A stretch of 64,000 bases of DNA, from NCBI RefSeq assembly GCF_013415115.1, contig NZ_JACCDD010000009.1, positions 62,001-126,000 on the forward strand, in the 5' to 3' direction. The DNA is from Vreelandella zhaodongensis (lineage in GTDB: Bacteria > Pseudomonadota > Gammaproteobacteria > Pseudomonadales > Halomonadaceae). Position 1 is the stretch's first letter. Each line of letters begins with the position of its first letter. The translations under genes were made by a program, and so were the position numbers. Shown here piece by piece: positions 1 to 10,410 of this stretch. A model generated the notes under the pieces. The model ran no database searches. It had not been told where the DNA came from and was given only the letters and a program-made list of their open reading frames with translations.

Positions 1-1752
1 GGTCGCGCAATTAGCGCTCATGGCTATACCCGCGACCAACTTTTAGCCCTGCAACACAAAGGCTTCGCCCGTGCCCAGGAAATATCTCTAACCGCGGCAC
101 AGCCAACGAGTGGCAGCCTGTTGGCTGAGCCATCACTGCCGCTCAATCGAGAGCAAGCTACTGCGCTTGCCGCGCTGCATGAAAAGCTCGACAGCTACCA
201 CCCCTGTTTACTGGAAGGCGTTACCGGCAGTGGTAAAACCGAAATATATCTTCAGCTAATAGAAGCTCTCGCAGCCAAGGGCAAGCAGTCCCTAGTCTTG
301 GTACCTGAAATCGGCCTCACCCCCCAAACCCTGGCACGCTTTAAAAGTCGCTTCAAGGTGCCGGTGGTAGCGCTGCACTCTGGGCTTACCGACCCAGAGC
401 GCCTAGATGTGTGGGAAGCCGCCGCCAATGGTCGCGCATTGGTGATTATTGGCACACGTTCGGCAATTTTTACCCCACTGGCTAACCCTGGGGCCATTAT
501 TGTGGACGAGGAGCATGATGGCTCTTACAAGCAGCACGATGGGCTACGCTATCATGCTCGTGATTTAGCCGTGGCCAGGGCGCATTACCACAGTATTCCG
601 CTGCTACTGGGCAGTGCTACACCTTCCTTCGAAAGCCTGCAGCAGGCGCTTTCCGGCACTTATCGCCACCTTCGGCTCACCCAGCGCCCTAGCCGTCACC
701 CGCCCGCCAAACTCGAATTGATTGATCTACGCCACCAGCGACGCCAAGGCGGGCTTCTCCCCGGCGCTATCGCCGCCATCAAAAACACCTTAAAGGCAGG
801 CAAACAGGCGCTCGTATTTATCAATCGTCGAGGCTTTGCTCCCACACTTGCCTGCCACAGTTGCGGATGGATAGCCGAATGCGGACAGTGCGACTCACGT
901 ATGACCCTTCACCGCCAGCCCCCGCTACTCGCTTGCCACCACTGCGATAGCCGCCGCGCCCTGCCAGACGCCTGCCCTGAGTGCGGCAGCGGTGACCTGC
1001 GCGCCCTAGGCAGCGGCACCGAAAGAACTGAAGAAACGCTACAAGGCTTGTTCCCTAACGTTACCGTGCACCGTATTGACCGCGACAGTACGCGTAAAAA
1101 AGAGAGTTTTGAGAAAATCCTCAAGGAGATTCAGCGAGGTGAGCCCTGCCTGCTAGTCGGCACCCAAATGCTTGCCAAAGGTCATCACCTGCCCCATGTA
1201 ACGCTGGTGGTGGTGGTCAATGCTGACGGCGGGCTCTACGCTGCCGACTTTCGTGCTCTTGAACACAGTGCGCAACTGCTAGAGCAGGTGGCTGGGCGTG
1301 CTGGGCGCGCCGCTCACCCTGGGCGCGTATTGGTTCAAACCCTGCACCCTGATGACCCTCACCTGGGCCAACTTGCTGAAAACGGCTACGGCGCCTTGGC
1401 ACGAAACCTTTTGGAAGAGCGCCGCATCGCAAAACTGCCACCTTTTTGCTTTATGGCACTGCTACGATTCGAAAGTCCCAAAGAAGAAACGGCTCTGTCT
1501 TTGGCTCAGCAAGCTGCCCAGGCATTGCGCGAATGGTTAACAATGGTAAATCTACCGGTCCGCTGCCTAGGCCCAGTTCCAGCCCCCATGGAGCGTCGTC
1601 AAAACCGTTATCATGTACACATCATGCTGGCGGCCGATAAACGCAGCCAGCGCCACGCCGCTGCCAACTGGCTGGTACAGTGGCTAGAGGCCAATCGAGA
1701 AGCGCGCAAAGTACGCTGGTCTATCGACATTGACCCGCAAACCCTCGCCTAA
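1..1752 (+). CDS. priA: Primosomal protein N' (replication restart helicase PriA), 5' truncated by window edge
   Basis: PriA is the 3'-5' superfamily 2 helicase that recognises abandoned replication forks and loads the primosome for DnaB reloading. The frame is open from base 1, so the N-terminal DNA-binding part lies outside; about 583 residues remain. A Walker A motif (GVTGSGKTE, near residue 74 of the visible part) and a DEEH Walker B box (near 169) mark the helicase core. Eight clustered cysteines in CxxC pairs around residues 285-330 form the PriA zinc-binding insertion. The internal TTG at 121 is not the real start. The gene ends 179 bp before argS, the same neighbour as in Pseudomonas. 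Confidence 0.97.
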   Translation, partial: GRAISAHGYTRDQLLALQHKGFARAQEISLTAAQPTSGSLLAEPSLPLNREQATALAALHEKLDSYHPCLLEGVTGSGKTEIYLQLIEALAAKGKQSLVLVPEIGLTPQTLARFKSRFKVPVVALHSGLTDPERLDVWEAAANGRALVIIGTRSAIFTPLANPGAIIVDEEHDGSYKQHDGLRYHARDLAVARAHYHSIPLLLGSATPSFESLQQALSGTYRHLRLTQRPSRHPPAKLELIDLRHQRRQGGLLPGAIAAIKNTLKAGKQALVFINRRGFAPTLACHSCGWIAECGQCDSRMTLHRQPPLLACHHCDSRRALPDACPECGSGDLRALGSGTERTEETLQGLFPNVTVHRIDRDSTRKKESFEKILKEIQRGEPCLLVGTQMLAKGHHLPHVTLVVVVNADGGLYAADFRALEHSAQLLEQVAGRAGRAAHPGRVLVQTLHPDDPHLGQLAENGYGALARNLLEERRIAKLPPFCFMALLRFESPKEETALSLAQQAAQALREWLTMVNLPVRCLGPVPAPMERRQNRYHVHIMLAADKRSQRHAAANWLVQWLEANREARKVRWSIDIDPQTLA

Positions 1753-1845
1753 CGGCGGACATTCAGCGCTTGCTTCGCTGACCTTCTAACGGAATACGGC
1801 TTTGAAAGTGCGCGCCAATTGCCGATAATGGCCGCTTTGCGACTG

Positions 1846-1891
1846 CATTTACATTTATATGAATAACTGCATTACCATTTACATGTATATG
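1846..1891 (+). repeat. Imperfect 16-bp direct repeat in the argS leader
   Basis: Two copies of a 16-base AT-rich word (1846-1861 and 1876-1891) differ at one position and are spaced by a 30-bp period. They lie 40-85 bp before the argS start, where promoter or leader sequence is expected. No full arginine-repressor box could be assembled from them, so function is unknown. Confidence 0.4.
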
Positions 1892-1931
1892 CACATGCAC
1901 ACGCCGCCATCGACGACATCCGGATATTTAA

Positions 1932-3617
1932 ATGAAAGACACCATTGTTACTTTGCTAGAAGGCGCGATTGCCGCGCTTAAGCACCAAGGCGTGCTGCCC
2001 GATGATTTAAAGCCATTGATCAAGGTTGACCCCACCAAAGATAAAGCGCATGGCGACTATGCGACCAACTTGGCGCTAATGCTTGCTAAGCCTGCGGGCA
2101 TGCCCCCCCGCAAGCTCGCCGACACCCTGGTAGCGGCCCTCCCCCCAAGCGAGGCGATTCAAAAAACCGAGATTGCGGGGCCTGGGTTTATCAATTTTTT
2201 TGCCGCTGCTGATGCTGCCGCACAAATTGTTGCGCAAGTGCTAGACAGCGGTGATGCGTTTGGACGTAGCTTGATTGGCAAAGGTGGCAAGGTCCAAGTA
2301 GAGTTTGTTTCAGCTAACCCCACAGGGCCACTCCACGTTGGCCATGGCCGAGGCGCTGCGATTGGCGACTGTCTGTGCCGTTTATTGGAAGCCACCGGCT
2401 ATGATGTAACCCGCGAGTTTTACTACAACGACGCCGGCGCTCAGATCAAGAATCTGGCACTTTCTGTCCAGGCTCGCGCCAAGGGCCTTGGCCCTGAGGA
2501 TCCCAGCTGGCCGGAAGACGGCTACCGCGGCGAGTACATCAGCGACGTCGCTAACGACTATATGGCCAAAAAGACCGTCACGGCTGATGACCGCGAAGTG
2601 ACTGCTAAAGGCGATGTTCACGATCTCGACGCCATTCAAGCGTTCGCCGTTGCTTGGCTTCGTCGCGAGCAGGATTTAGACCTAAAGGCGTTTGGCGTTG
2701 AGTTTGATGTCTACTTCCTGGAGTCGTCGCTTTATCAAGACGGCAAAGTAGACGCGACCGTTGAAAAACTGGTCGCCAACGGCCACACCTATGAAGAAGA
2801 TGGCGCAATGTGGCTGCGAACCACCGACTTCGGCGACGATAAAGACCGGGTGATGCGCAAACGTGAAGGCGGTTACACCTACTTCCTACCGGACGTGGCC
2901 TACCATCTCAACAAGTGGCAGCGCGGCTTTAAAACGGTGATTAATGAGCAAGGCGCTGATCACCACTCTACGGTTACCCGTGTTCGCGCAGGTCTACAGG
3001 CACTGGAGGTCGGCATTCCCAAAGGCTGGCCCGACTATGTGTTGCACCAGATGGTGATGGTCACCCGCTCTGGCGTTGAGGTAAAGCTCTCCAAACGTGC
3101 CGGCAGCTATGTCACCCTGCGCGACCTGATTGATGAAGTCGGCCGCGATGCTACCCGCTTCTTCCTGGCTGCACGCCGGGCGGATTCACAGCTGACCTTC
3201 GACATCGACCTAGCGCGCTCACAGTCGAACGACAACCCTGTTTATTACATACAGTATGCTCACGCGCGGGTATCCAGCATGCTGCGCAAAGCCGAGGATG
3301 CAAACCAGCCCTTCGACCATAGCATCGCCCTGGCCAACCTAGCGTTGCTCGATAGCGATCAGGAAAAAGCCGTGCTTAATCGTTTAGCACGCTATCCCGA
3401 AGCGGTCGAAAATGCCGCTAAAAACCGCGAGCCACAGCAAATTGCCCAATATTTGTTAGATCTCGCGGGAGATTTTCACACCTGTTACAACGCCGTTAAG
3501 GTAATGGTTGATGATGACACGCTGCGCAACACGCGCTTAGCCCTGGGCTTAGCGACACGACAAGTGTTGCGTAATGGTCTCAATCTCATGGGGGTCAGCG
3601 CCCCAGAGGAGATGTAA
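1932..3617 (+). CDS. argS: Arginyl-tRNA synthetase
   Basis: Class I aminoacyl-tRNA synthetase that charges tRNA-Arg with arginine in the cytoplasm. At 561 residues it has the normal family length. It has an N-terminal Arg-tRNA-synthetase additional domain (about 1-100), the HIGH-type nucleotide-binding motif HVGHGRG at 135-141, a KMSKR-equivalent (VKLSKRAGS) in the second half, and a C-terminal DALR anticodon-binding domain starting around HARVSSML. It starts with ATG and is followed only 3 bp later by the SPOR gene, suggesting one transcript. Confidence 0.98.
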   Translation: MKDTIVTLLEGAIAALKHQGVLPDDLKPLIKVDPTKDKAHGDYATNLALMLAKPAGMPPRKLADTLVAALPPSEAIQKTEIAGPGFINFFAAADAAAQIVAQVLDSGDAFGRSLIGKGGKVQVEFVSANPTGPLHVGHGRGAAIGDCLCRLLEATGYDVTREFYYNDAGAQIKNLALSVQARAKGLGPEDPSWPEDGYRGEYISDVANDYMAKKTVTADDREVTAKGDVHDLDAIQAFAVAWLRREQDLDLKAFGVEFDVYFLESSLYQDGKVDATVEKLVANGHTYEEDGAMWLRTTDFGDDKDRVMRKREGGYTYFLPDVAYHLNKWQRGFKTVINEQGADHHSTVTRVRAGLQALEVGIPKGWPDYVLHQMVMVTRSGVEVKLSKRAGSYVTLRDLIDEVGRDATRFFLAARRADSQLTFDIDLARSQSNDNPVYYIQYAHARVSSMLRKAEDANQPFDHSIALANLALLDSDQEKAVLNRLARYPEAVENAAKNREPQQIAQYLLDLAGDFHTCYNAVKVMVDDDTLRNTRLALGLATRQVLRNGLNLMGVSAPEEM

Positions 3618-3620
3618 GTT

Positions 3621-4382
3621 ATGGCCAGTCCGAAAGACAAGCCCGCCCGCCGCGGAGCCACCACCCAACGCAAACCCAAAAAGAGCTCAGGCGGCGGATT
3701 CAAACTTCCCGGCTGGCTGTGGGGGGTGGCAGGGTTAGCGGCAGGCTTTTTCCTGGCGCAACACCAACACGGTACAGCGCCCTGGCAAGAACCCGATGAC
3801 ACGCCACAAGCTACCGTGCTGTCCAAACCTTCTGGCGGAGAGGAACGCAGCGCTGCGCGCCAAACCGAAAGTGCGCCCGAGCAACCTTCCATGCCAACGT
3901 TCGAGTTTTACACGCTGTTGCCTGACACCGAAGTCATCGCGCCTGGAGTATCATTACCTTCAACAGTAAACCGCCCAGAAGCAGCGGCTCAGGAGGCTCA
4001 AAGCACGGCCAGCAGTGAAACGCCAAGCGACGAATCCGTAGCGAGCACGGACGAGAGCGATGACCCAATTGCCCAAGTCATTGCAGCGAATATGCGCCCA
4101 GAAGAGCAGGTATCAACCGCTCAGCAAGCCCCTGCTAGCAGCACGCCTAACCGCTACATGCTACAGGCCGCATCGTTTCGCGAGCTAAGCGATGCCGAGC
4201 AACTGCGTGGCCGTCTGCGCAACTTAAGCCTGCTTGCCCAAGTTAGCGAAGTAAAGGCGAATGGCGATACGTGGCACCGTGTTCAAGTAGGCCCTTATGA
4301 AGATACCCGTGAGCTTAACCGCGCCCAGGATTTAATGGCCACACAAGGCATTGAGCCACTGCTGATCCAACTGCAGAACTAG
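3621..4382 (+). CDS. SPOR-domain membrane protein (FtsN-like)
   Basis: A 253-residue bitopic inner-membrane protein. It has a basic N-terminus (about 1-28, rich in K/R), one membrane segment (about 29-46), a long low-complexity periplasmic linker rich in S/E/A/P/Q (about 50-168) and a C-terminal SPOR domain (about 172-250). SPOR domains bind denuded septal peptidoglycan glycans, so a role at the division site is likely; it sits where Pseudomonas has its argS-adjacent SPOR protein. The gene begins 3 bp after argS. FtsN-like by architecture only: assignment as FtsN itself is not proven. Confidence 0.88.
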   Translation: MASPKDKPARRGATTQRKPKKSSGGGFKLPGWLWGVAGLAAGFFLAQHQHGTAPWQEPDDTPQATVLSKPSGGEERSAARQTESAPEQPSMPTFEFYTLLPDTEVIAPGVSLPSTVNRPEAAAQEAQSTASSETPSDESVASTDESDDPIAQVIAANMRPEEQVSTAQQAPASSTPNRYMLQAASFRELSDAEQLRGRLRNLSLLAQVSEVKANGDTWHRVQVGPYEDTRELNRAQDLMATQGIEPLLIQLQN

Positions 4383-4474
4383 CCTCATCACAGGCCACTC
4401 TCACCAAAGAGCTAGGTGGGCTTTCGTGTTCATAAGCCCCGTTTAAAAAACACGTTATCTAACGGCTTTATTTA

Positions 4475-4510
4475 GCGGGCGGTTGATTTTTTATCAGCCG
4501 CCCGCATTTT
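4475..4510 (+). terminator. Rho-independent-like terminator after the SPOR gene
   Basis: An 8-bp GC-rich perfect stem (4475-4482 with 4498-4505), extended inward by a TGAT/ATCA pairing and followed by ATTTTG. It lies between the SPOR gene and hslV and probably separates the argS transcript from the hslVU operon. Confidence 0.7.
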
Positions 4511-4592
4511 GTTGTGAATCGCTTTTTTTACGGCCTTTTAAAATGGCCGACCAGTCATCGGGAGCGTGTGTCTCCCCCAAGGAGTTATCTCC

Positions 4593-5126
4593 ATGACCAC
4601 TATTGTATCCGTACGTCGCGGTGATCAGGTTGCCCTTGCAGGCGACGGCCAAGTATCACTGGGCAATACCGTAATGAAAGGCAATGCGAGTAAAGTACGC
4701 CGCCTTTATCGTGGCAAAGTGCTGGCTGGCTTTGCTGGCGGCACCGCTGATGCCTTCACGCTGTTTGAGCGTTTTGAAGCGCAGTTAGAAAAATACCAGG
4801 GTCACCTTACCAAAGCAGCCGTCGAGCTGGCCAAAGACTGGCGTACCGACCGAGCGCTCCGCCGCCTGGAAGCGCTATTGGCCGTGGCGGACCACAGTGC
4901 CTCGCTGATTATTACCGGTAACGGTGATGTGGTTGAGCCTGAGCGCGGCATTATTGCTATTGGGTCTGGCGGCAACTTTGCCCAGGCGAGTGCCCGTGCA
5001 CTGCTAGAAAACACCGAGCTTTCCGCTCGGGAAATCACTGAAAAGTCTCTCAAGATCGCCGGCGACATCTGCGTATTTACCAATCACCACGTGACGCTCG
5101 AAGAGCTGAACATCAACGACCGTTGA
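4593..5126 (+). CDS. hslV: ATP-dependent protease subunit HslV (ClpQ)
   Basis: Proteasome-beta-like threonine peptidase that forms the double hexameric core of the HslUV protease. The start is set at 4593, not the upstream in-frame ATG at 4566, because an AAGGAG ribosome site precedes it and because processing of this Met exposes the conserved N-terminal Thr nucleophile (MTTIVSVRR). Length is 177 residues, normal for HslV. The GDGQVSLGN motif and the GSGGNFA segment are typical. The gene lies 10 bp before hslU. HslVU is usually heat-shock controlled, but I could not find a convincing sigma-32 promoter. Confidence 0.97.
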   Translation: MTTIVSVRRGDQVALAGDGQVSLGNTVMKGNASKVRRLYRGKVLAGFAGGTADAFTLFERFEAQLEKYQGHLTKAAVELAKDWRTDRALRRLEALLAVADHSASLIITGNGDVVEPERGIIAIGSGGNFAQASARALLENTELSAREITEKSLKIAGDICVFTNHHVTLEELNINDR

Positions 5127-5136
5127 GGCCCCTTTT

Positions 5137-6459
5137 ATGACTCAGATGACACCCCGCGAAATCGTCCACGCCCTGGATCAGTATATTATTGGCCAGCAAG
5201 ATGCTAAACGGGCCGTCGCCATTGCTTTGCGCAACCGCTGGCGTCGCATGCAGCTAGACGATGAGCTGCGCCCGGAAGTGACACCAAAGAATATTCTGAT
5301 GATTGGCCCTACCGGCGTAGGTAAAACTGAAATTGCCCGCCGCCTCGCCAAGCTAGCCAGAGCCCCCTTTATCAAGGTCGAAGCCACCAAGTTTACCGAA
5401 GTTGGTTATGTAGGCCGTGACGTCGAGTCGATTATTCGCGACTTGATGGAAGCCTCAATCAAAATGGTTCGTGAGCACGCGAAGGAAGAAGTCGGTCATC
5501 GCGCTGAAGATGCCGCTGAAGACCGCGTTCTGGATGCACTGCTACCGCCGCCCCGCGGCCAGGAAGACCAGCCCAGGGAAGACAGCGGTACGCGTCAAAC
5601 CTTCCGCAAAAAACTTCGCGAAGGTCAGCTTGACGATAAAGAAATTGATATCGAAACTTCTTCCCATGGCCAAGGCATCGACATCATGACACCGCCTGGC
5701 ATGGAAGAGATGACCAATCAGTTACAGAGCCTGTTCTCCAACATGGGCCAACAAAAGCGTGAGCAGCGCCGTGTGACCGTAAAAGAAGCACTGGTACTGC
5801 TACGCGATGAGGAAGCCAGCAAGCTGGTCAATGAAGAAGAGATTAAAGCTCGCGCCGTTGAAGCGGTTGAACAGCACGGGATCGTGTTCTTGGATGAGAT
5901 CGACAAGGTCGCCAAGGGCAGCGGCCAATCCAGCGGTGGCGAGGTCTCTCGTGAAGGCGTTCAGCGTGACCTGTTACCGTTGATCGAAGGCTCTACCGTT
6001 TCGACTAAATACGGCATGGTCAAAACCGATCACATTCTATTTATCGCCTCTGGCGCCTTCCATCTGTCGCGCCCATCGGATCTTATCCCTGAACTACAAG
6101 GGCGTTTGCCGATCCGCGTCGAGCTGGATGCGCTAACACCGGGCGACTTCAAGCGTATTCTCACCGAGCCGTCGGCCTCGCTCACCAAACAGTATCAAGC
6201 ACTGCTGGCTACCGAAGGGCTGGATATCGAGTTCACTCCAGACGGTATCGAACGCATTGCCGAAATTTCCTGGCAGGTAAACGAAGGCACGGAGAATATT
6301 GGTGCTCGCCGCCTACACACAGTCTTGGAACGGCTGCTCGAAGAAGCATCGTTTAAAGGCGGCGATATGGATAGCCCCTTGGTGATTGACTCCGATTACG
6401 TCAATGCCCAACTGGGTGAGCTAGCAGTAGACGAAGACCTATCACGCTATATTTTGTAA
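5137..6459 (+). CDS. hslU: ATP-dependent protease ATPase subunit HslU (ClpY)
   Basis: AAA+ unfoldase that caps HslV, unfolds substrates and opens the peptidase. The 440-residue protein has Walker [10 protein letters not shown] at 57-65, the GYVGRDVE pore-loop motif shortly after residue 90, an acidic, charged I-domain (about 110-240), and Walker B VFLDEIDK near 250. The C-terminal residues LSRYIL match the conserved tail that docks into HslV to activate it. It follows hslV by 10 bp and is translated from ATG with a GAGG site. Confidence 0.98.
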   Translation: MTQMTPREIVHALDQYIIGQQDAKRAVAIALRNRWRRMQLDDELRPEVTPKNILMIGPTGVGKTEIARRLAKLARAPFIKVEATKFTEVGYVGRDVESIIRDLMEASIKMVREHAKEEVGHRAEDAAEDRVLDALLPPPRGQEDQPREDSGTRQTFRKKLREGQLDDKEIDIETSSHGQGIDIMTPPGMEEMTNQLQSLFSNMGQQKREQRRVTVKEALVLLRDEEASKLVNEEEIKARAVEAVEQHGIVFLDEIDKVAKGSGQSSGGEVSREGVQRDLLPLIEGSTVSTKYGMVKTDHILFIASGAFHLSRPSDLIPELQGRLPIRVELDALTPGDFKRILTEPSASLTKQYQALLATEGLDIEFTPDGIERIAEISWQVNEGTENIGARRLHTVLERLLEEASFKGGDMDSPLVIDSDYVNAQLGELAVDEDLSRYIL

Positions 6460-6550
6460 ACGCGCTTATATCGGTATAGCCCGCAGCAGCTTGCCCGCTT
6501 TTTACGCATGCAAATGCTGCTGTTTAGGCTGCGCTGCGTCTAACATTACG

Positions 6551-6578
6551 CACGAGAACAACATCCCTGTTGCTCGTG
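6551..6578. repeat. Inverted repeat (hairpin 1) downstream of hslU
   Basis: Outer arms CACGAG/CTCGTG and inner arms CAAC/GTTG form a hairpin with a two-base bulge and six-base loop. There is no T-run behind it. It abuts a second hairpin, making a tandem pair after the hslVU operon. Confidence 0.6.
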
Positions 6579-6604
6579 TTTGATCGACGTCCTATCGATC
6601 AAAC
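6578..6604. repeat. Perfect 10-bp inverted repeat (hairpin 2) downstream of hslU
   Basis: GTTTGATCGA (6578-6587) and TCGATCAAAC (6595-6604) are perfect complements around a 7-base spacer. It directly follows hairpin 1, sharing one base. It could be a transcript-stabilising or terminating structure after hslU; it lacks the T-run of a classic terminator. Confidence 0.65.
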
Positions 6605-6696
6605 GTTAGCCGTGGCGCTGGCCTTCACGCATTTGCTAAAGCGCAAATAGTCGGTCAATCCGCTTTAGCTCAATATCGTAAAAGGTGACGTCATCC

Positions 6697-7098
6697 ATGA
6701 ATGCCTCTATTTCTACGAATGCCCCCACCCCAACAAGGGTTCACTACCATAAGCAGGCTCGCGAGCTAGAGCTTGGCTACGCCAGCGGCGAAAACTACCG
6801 GCTGTCTGTCGAGCTATTGCGGGTTTACTCACCCTCAGCCGAAGTACGCGGCCATGGCGGCGACACGGCGGTGCTCCAGGTGGGTAAAAAAGACGTCGGC
6901 CTGCAAAACATAACCCAAGCCGGTAACTACGCTCTAAAACTGCACTTTGATGATGGCCACGATAGCGGTCTTTATAGCTGGAACTACCTGTACGACCTAG
7001 CTCAGCATCAAGCAGATTATTGGCAAAACTACCTGCAACGCATGGAAGAGGCAGGTGCCTCTCGTGAACCCGCTAGCATTCAATTCAAACAACTGTGA
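6697..7098 (+). CDS. DUF971 (GBBH-like N-terminal domain) protein
   Basis: A 133-residue protein made almost entirely of the DUF971 domain, the same small fold found at the N-terminus of gamma-butyrobetaine hydroxylases. Typical features are the leading ARELELGYASGENYRLS strand pattern, LRVYSPSAEVRGHGG, and the SGLYSWNYLYDL segment. Stand-alone DUF971 proteins have no agreed function. ATG 6697 is preferred over an upstream GTG (6685) because an AGGTG site lies at suitable distance. The gene follows hslU as in Pseudomonas, but the pha genes that come next there are absent. Confidence 0.9.
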   Translation: MNASISTNAPTPTRVHYHKQARELELGYASGENYRLSVELLRVYSPSAEVRGHGGDTAVLQVGKKDVGLQNITQAGNYALKLHFDDGHDSGLYSWNYLYDLAQHQADYWQNYLQRMEEAGASREPASIQFKQL

Positions 7099-7218
7099 CG
7101 CTGCGCCCCAGGTGAAGCGCAGACAAATCAGGGGTGAGAAGGCTACAATGTCGCTAACCATTTATTGCGACGACCTTTTGGTCGACCATACCGCCTCGAA
7201 CTCGGGAGCTAACGCCTC

Positions 7219-7974
7219 ATGAGCCCCACAGAAAAGCGCACGACCCACTTTGGCTATCAGGAAGTCCCGGTTGACGAGAAAGCGTCTCGCGTCGCCGATG
7301 TCTTTCACTCAGTGGCTGCACGCTATGACATTATGAATGACCTGATGTCCATGGGTATTCACCGTGTCTGGAAACGCCTCACCATCGAGCGCGCGGGGGT
7401 TCGCCCTGGGCATCATGTGCTCGATATTGCCGGTGGTACCGGTGATTTAACCCTTAAGTTCTCTCGCCTGGTGGGTCCGCGCGGCAAAGTGGTGCTGGCC
7501 GATATCAACGCCTCCATGCTGAAAGTAGGCCGCGATAAGCTGATGGATAACGGCGTTGGCGGCAACGTTGAATATGTACAGGCGAATGCTGAGTGCCTAC
7601 CGTTTCCTGACAACAGCTTCGACTGCATTACCATTGCCTTCGGGTTGCGTAACGTCACCGACAAAGACGCGGCTCTGCGCTCTATGACACGGGTACTAAA
7701 ACCGGGCGGCCGATTGCTGGTGCTTGAGTTTTCGAAACCTAACAATGCACTGCTGTCAAAAGCCTACGACGAGTATTCCTTCCGTCTGTTACCCAAAATA
7801 GGTGAGCTGGTCGCTGGTGATGGTGATAGCTACCGCTACCTCGCCGAGTCGATTCGCGTGCATCCGGATCAGGAAACCTTGAAAAGCATGATGGAAACCG
7901 CTGGCCTTGAGCGGGTTGAATATACCAACCTGACCGGCGGTATTGTTGCCCTTCACCGTGGCATTAAATTATGA
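7219..7974 (+). CDS. ubiE: Ubiquinone/menaquinone C-methyltransferase UbiE
   Basis: SAM-dependent methyltransferase acting on the C2 position of the demethoxy-ubiquinol (and demethylmenaquinol) ring. The 251-residue protein shows the UbiE signature [18 protein letters not shown] near the N-terminus, SAM motif I ([11 protein letters not shown], about residue 70), [13 protein letters not shown], and the second signature [17 protein letters not shown]. It is the first gene of a ubiE-ubiJ-ubiB ubiquinone operon, 120 bp after the DUF971 gene; its end lies 22 bp before the likely ubiJ start. Confidence 0.98.
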   Translation: MSPTEKRTTHFGYQEVPVDEKASRVADVFHSVAARYDIMNDLMSMGIHRVWKRLTIERAGVRPGHHVLDIAGGTGDLTLKFSRLVGPRGKVVLADINASMLKVGRDKLMDNGVGGNVEYVQANAECLPFPDNSFDCITIAFGLRNVTDKDAALRSMTRVLKPGGRLLVLEFSKPNNALLSKAYDEYSFRLLPKIGELVAGDGDSYRYLAESIRVHPDQETLKSMMETAGLERVEYTNLTGGIVALHRGIKL

Positions 7975-7996
7975 AGTCACAGACGAAGAGGTCAGC

Positions 7997-8674
7997 ATGC
8001 TAGTCACCCCGACCCTGTTACTGGCCGGATGTGAACGCACGTTGAATGCCCTGCTTGCCCGCGACCCAGCTGCGCCTTCGCGGCTGGCTGCGTTAGCGGG
8101 TAGTCGACTGCTGGTGAGGCTAGAAAAGCCTCATCTACAGCTGGCGCTGCACTATCATCATGCTGGTATTGATCTACTGCGTGGAGATGATCTAGACGAA
8201 ACTGACGTCGATGCCGTCGTTGAGCTCACCCCGGAAACACTCTCTGAGTGGCTAAGTGGCGCCTCTATTGAGAGGCTGATGTTTGACGGCAAGCTTTCCA
8301 TGCGTGGCCGCATCCACTTATTGGAAGCCACTCGCGATCTGCTGCTCGATCTGGATATCGACTGGGAAGGCGAGCTGGCTCGCTGGCTGGGCGACATGCC
8401 CGCCCATTCACTTGCCGAAGGAATCCGCCGCGCTGCCCGCTGGGGCTTAAGGGCCAAAGATGAGCTACTGCAAGACGTCTCTGAGTATGTATTTGAAGAG
8501 GCCCGCTTACTGCCAGGCCCCCAACAACGCAATGTGCTTCGCGACCACTTAACCGAGCTTGAAATAGCCACCGACCGCCTGGAAGCGAGGTTCAACCGTC
8601 TGCATAAACGCCTGACTCAGTTGACGGCCAGTCAGCCGACGAACACGCAGTTACAGCCTGAGGAGCCGCACTAA
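7997..8674 (+). CDS. ubiJ: Ubiquinone biosynthesis accessory factor UbiJ (SCP2 domain)
   Basis: UbiJ is a lipid-binding accessory protein of the aerobic ubiquinone complex; its SCP2 domain (about residues 15-120) binds the polyprenyl intermediate. The C-terminal half is helical and probably coiled (about 165-215). ATG 7997 with a GAAGAGG site is preferred over the upstream start at 7943 that would overlap ubiE. The protein is 225 residues. Its stop overlaps the ubiB start by one base (TAATG), indicating translational coupling. Sequence conservation in this family is low; identity rests on domain pattern plus position. Confidence 0.9.
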   Translation: MLVTPTLLLAGCERTLNALLARDPAAPSRLAALAGSRLLVRLEKPHLQLALHYHHAGIDLLRGDDLDETDVDAVVELTPETLSEWLSGASIERLMFDGKLSMRGRIHLLEATRDLLLDLDIDWEGELARWLGDMPAHSLAEGIRRAARWGLRAKDELLQDVSEYVFEEARLLPGPQQRNVLRDHLTELEIATDRLEARFNRLHKRLTQLTASQPTNTQLQPEEPH

Positions 8675-10296
8675 TGAGTCTGCGGTTGCTGAAAATTACT
8701 TGGGTCGTAGCTCGCCATCGTTTGGATACGCTTATTCCCGTCGAGCGGCTGCCGTTCTGGCTGCGTATCCTTATGAGCCTTTCGCCCCTTAAGCTTTTCC
8801 CCGTGGGACAACGAAGCCGCGGCGAGCGACTTCGTCTGGCTTTAGAAGCACTCGGGCCCATTTTTATTAAGTTTGGCCAAATGCTCTCAACCCGGCGAGA
8901 CCTACTGCCCGAAGATATCGCCGATGAATTAAAACGTCTGCAAGATCAAGTGCCTCCGTTCCCTGGCGAATTAGCCGCTGCACGGGTCGAAAAAGAGCTC
9001 GAAATGTCGCTCTCTGAGGCATTCGCTGCCTTTGACCGAACCCCTCTCGCCTCTGCATCAATTGCCCAGGTGCATGCAGCAACGCTGCACAGCGGTGAAG
9101 ACGTTGTCGTCAAGATTATTCGCCCAGGCATCGACCGTATTATGCGCCAGGATATGGGACTGATGTATCAAGTCGCAAAGCTGCTCAGCAAGGTACCTGA
9201 AGCCAAGCGCCTGCGGCCGGTGGAAGTCATCCGCGATTACGAAGCCACACTGTTTGATGAGCTGGATCTTTACAAGGAAGCGGCCAACACATCACAGCTC
9301 AAGCGTAACTTCAAAGATTCACCGTTACTGTTTGTACCGACGATTTACTGGCCTTACACCCGTCGCCATGTCATGGTGCAAGAACGCATTCGCGGCGTAC
9401 CTGTCGCCGATCTGGATACGCTCATTGCACGAGGCACCAACCTCAAGAAATTGGCCGAGCGTGGCGTTGAACTCTTCTTCACCCAGGTCTTCCGCGACAA
9501 CTTTTTCCATGCCGACATGCACCCCGGCAATATCTTTGTTAACTGCGATGACCCTGAAGACCCGCAGTATATCGCCATCGATTGCGGCATCGTGGGCAGT
9601 CTTACCCGAGAAGATCAGGACTACCTTGCGCGCAACTTACTGGCGTTTTTCCACCAAGATTATTATGAAGTGGCCGCCTTACATATCGAGTCTGGTTGGG
9701 TAAGCGAAAACACCCGTGCCAACGAGTTCGCTGCTGCCATTCGTACTGTATGCGAACCCATTCTTGAAAAACCGCTCAAAGATATCTCGTTCGGACAGGT
9801 ACTGTTAGGCCTGTTTCAAACCGCGCGACGTTTTAATATGGAAGTTCAGCCACAGCTGGTTTTGTTGCAAAAAACGCTACTCAATATCGAAGGGTTAGGA
9901 CGTCAGCTTTATCCTGACTTAGATTTATGGAGCACTGCTAAGCCTTATCTTGAAAAGTGGATGAAGCAGCGTGCCGGCATCGGTGGTTTGTGGGAATCGC
10001 TCAAACGCCAAGCACCCGAGCTTTCCCACCAGCTGCCTGAGCTACCGGTGTTAGCTCACCAAGCGCTTAGTCGCATGGAGCACGAGCATCGTCAGCGCCA
10101 TCAGCAAGTGACCTCTATTAGCGCGGTTCACCAGCAACTGACGCGCCAGCACAAACGCCATTATCGGCTGCGTATTGGCCTTGTCCTGATTGCCATTGCC
10201 CTGGCGTGGCAGCCGCTAAGCGGCTGGGCAGCGGCCCAAGAGTGGCCTGTTTTGGCAGCTGCGGGAGTAGGCTTGCTGTTGCTACTGTGGCAATGA
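8674..10296 (+). CDS. ubiB: Ubiquinone biosynthesis protein kinase-like UbiB
   Basis: Member of the ABC1/ADCK/UbiB atypical kinase family required for ubiquinone synthesis, membrane-anchored at the inner membrane. The 540-residue sequence has the KxGQ motif ([15 protein letters not shown]), the alanine-rich loop region ASIAQVHAA that replaces the glycine-rich loop, the catalytic FHADMHPGN, and the IDCGIVG metal-binding motif. Two hydrophobic segments occupy the last 45 residues or so ([12 protein letters not shown] and [14 protein letters not shown]), as usual. It is coupled to ubiJ. Confidence 0.97.
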   Translation: MSLRLLKITWVVARHRLDTLIPVERLPFWLRILMSLSPLKLFPVGQRSRGERLRLALEALGPIFIKFGQMLSTRRDLLPEDIADELKRLQDQVPPFPGELAAARVEKELEMSLSEAFAAFDRTPLASASIAQVHAATLHSGEDVVVKIIRPGIDRIMRQDMGLMYQVAKLLSKVPEAKRLRPVEVIRDYEATLFDELDLYKEAANTSQLKRNFKDSPLLFVPTIYWPYTRRHVMVQERIRGVPVADLDTLIARGTNLKKLAERGVELFFTQVFRDNFFHADMHPGNIFVNCDDPEDPQYIAIDCGIVGSLTREDQDYLARNLLAFFHQDYYEVAALHIESGWVSENTRANEFAAAIRTVCEPILEKPLKDISFGQVLLGLFQTARRFNMEVQPQLVLLQKTLLNIEGLGRQLYPDLDLWSTAKPYLEKWMKQRAGIGGLWESLKRQAPELSHQLPELPVLAHQALSRMEHEHRQRHQQVTSISAVHQQLTRQHKRHYRLRIGLVLIAIALAWQPLSGWAAAQEWPVLAAAGVGLLLLLWQ

Positions 10297-10334
10297 AACA
10301 ACCTGGCAGTACGATAAAGCGCCTCAATGTTGGC

Positions 10335-10410
10335 CTTTGACGAAAGCGCTAGTCTTTGACGAAAGCGCTAGTCTTTGGCGAAAGCGCTAGTCTTTTGCGA
10401 AAGCGCTGTG
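10335..10410 (+). repeat. Four tandem copies of a 19-bp unit between ubiB and hisE
   Basis: Units at 10335-10353, 10354-10372, 10373-10391 and 10392-10410. The first two are identical (CTTTGACGAAAGCGCTAGT); the third has one change and the fourth is more diverged. Each contains GAAAGCGCT with the palindrome AGCGCT. The array ends 22 bp before hisE, in the place where Pseudomonas carries hisI. It could be a simple slippage repeat or a protein-binding array. Confidence 0.9.

Noticed and set aside
1753..1931. Arginine-repressor box before argS
   Set aside because: Only one half site (TATGAAT) is visible; the second half does not match.
4383..4592. Sigma-32 heat-shock promoter before hslV
   Set aside because: No CTTGAA/CCCCAT pair at proper spacing was found, despite the expectation for hslVU.
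8158..8595. 145-codon minus-strand frame inside ubiJ
   Set aside because: Serine/arginine-rich antisense shadow of ubiJ.
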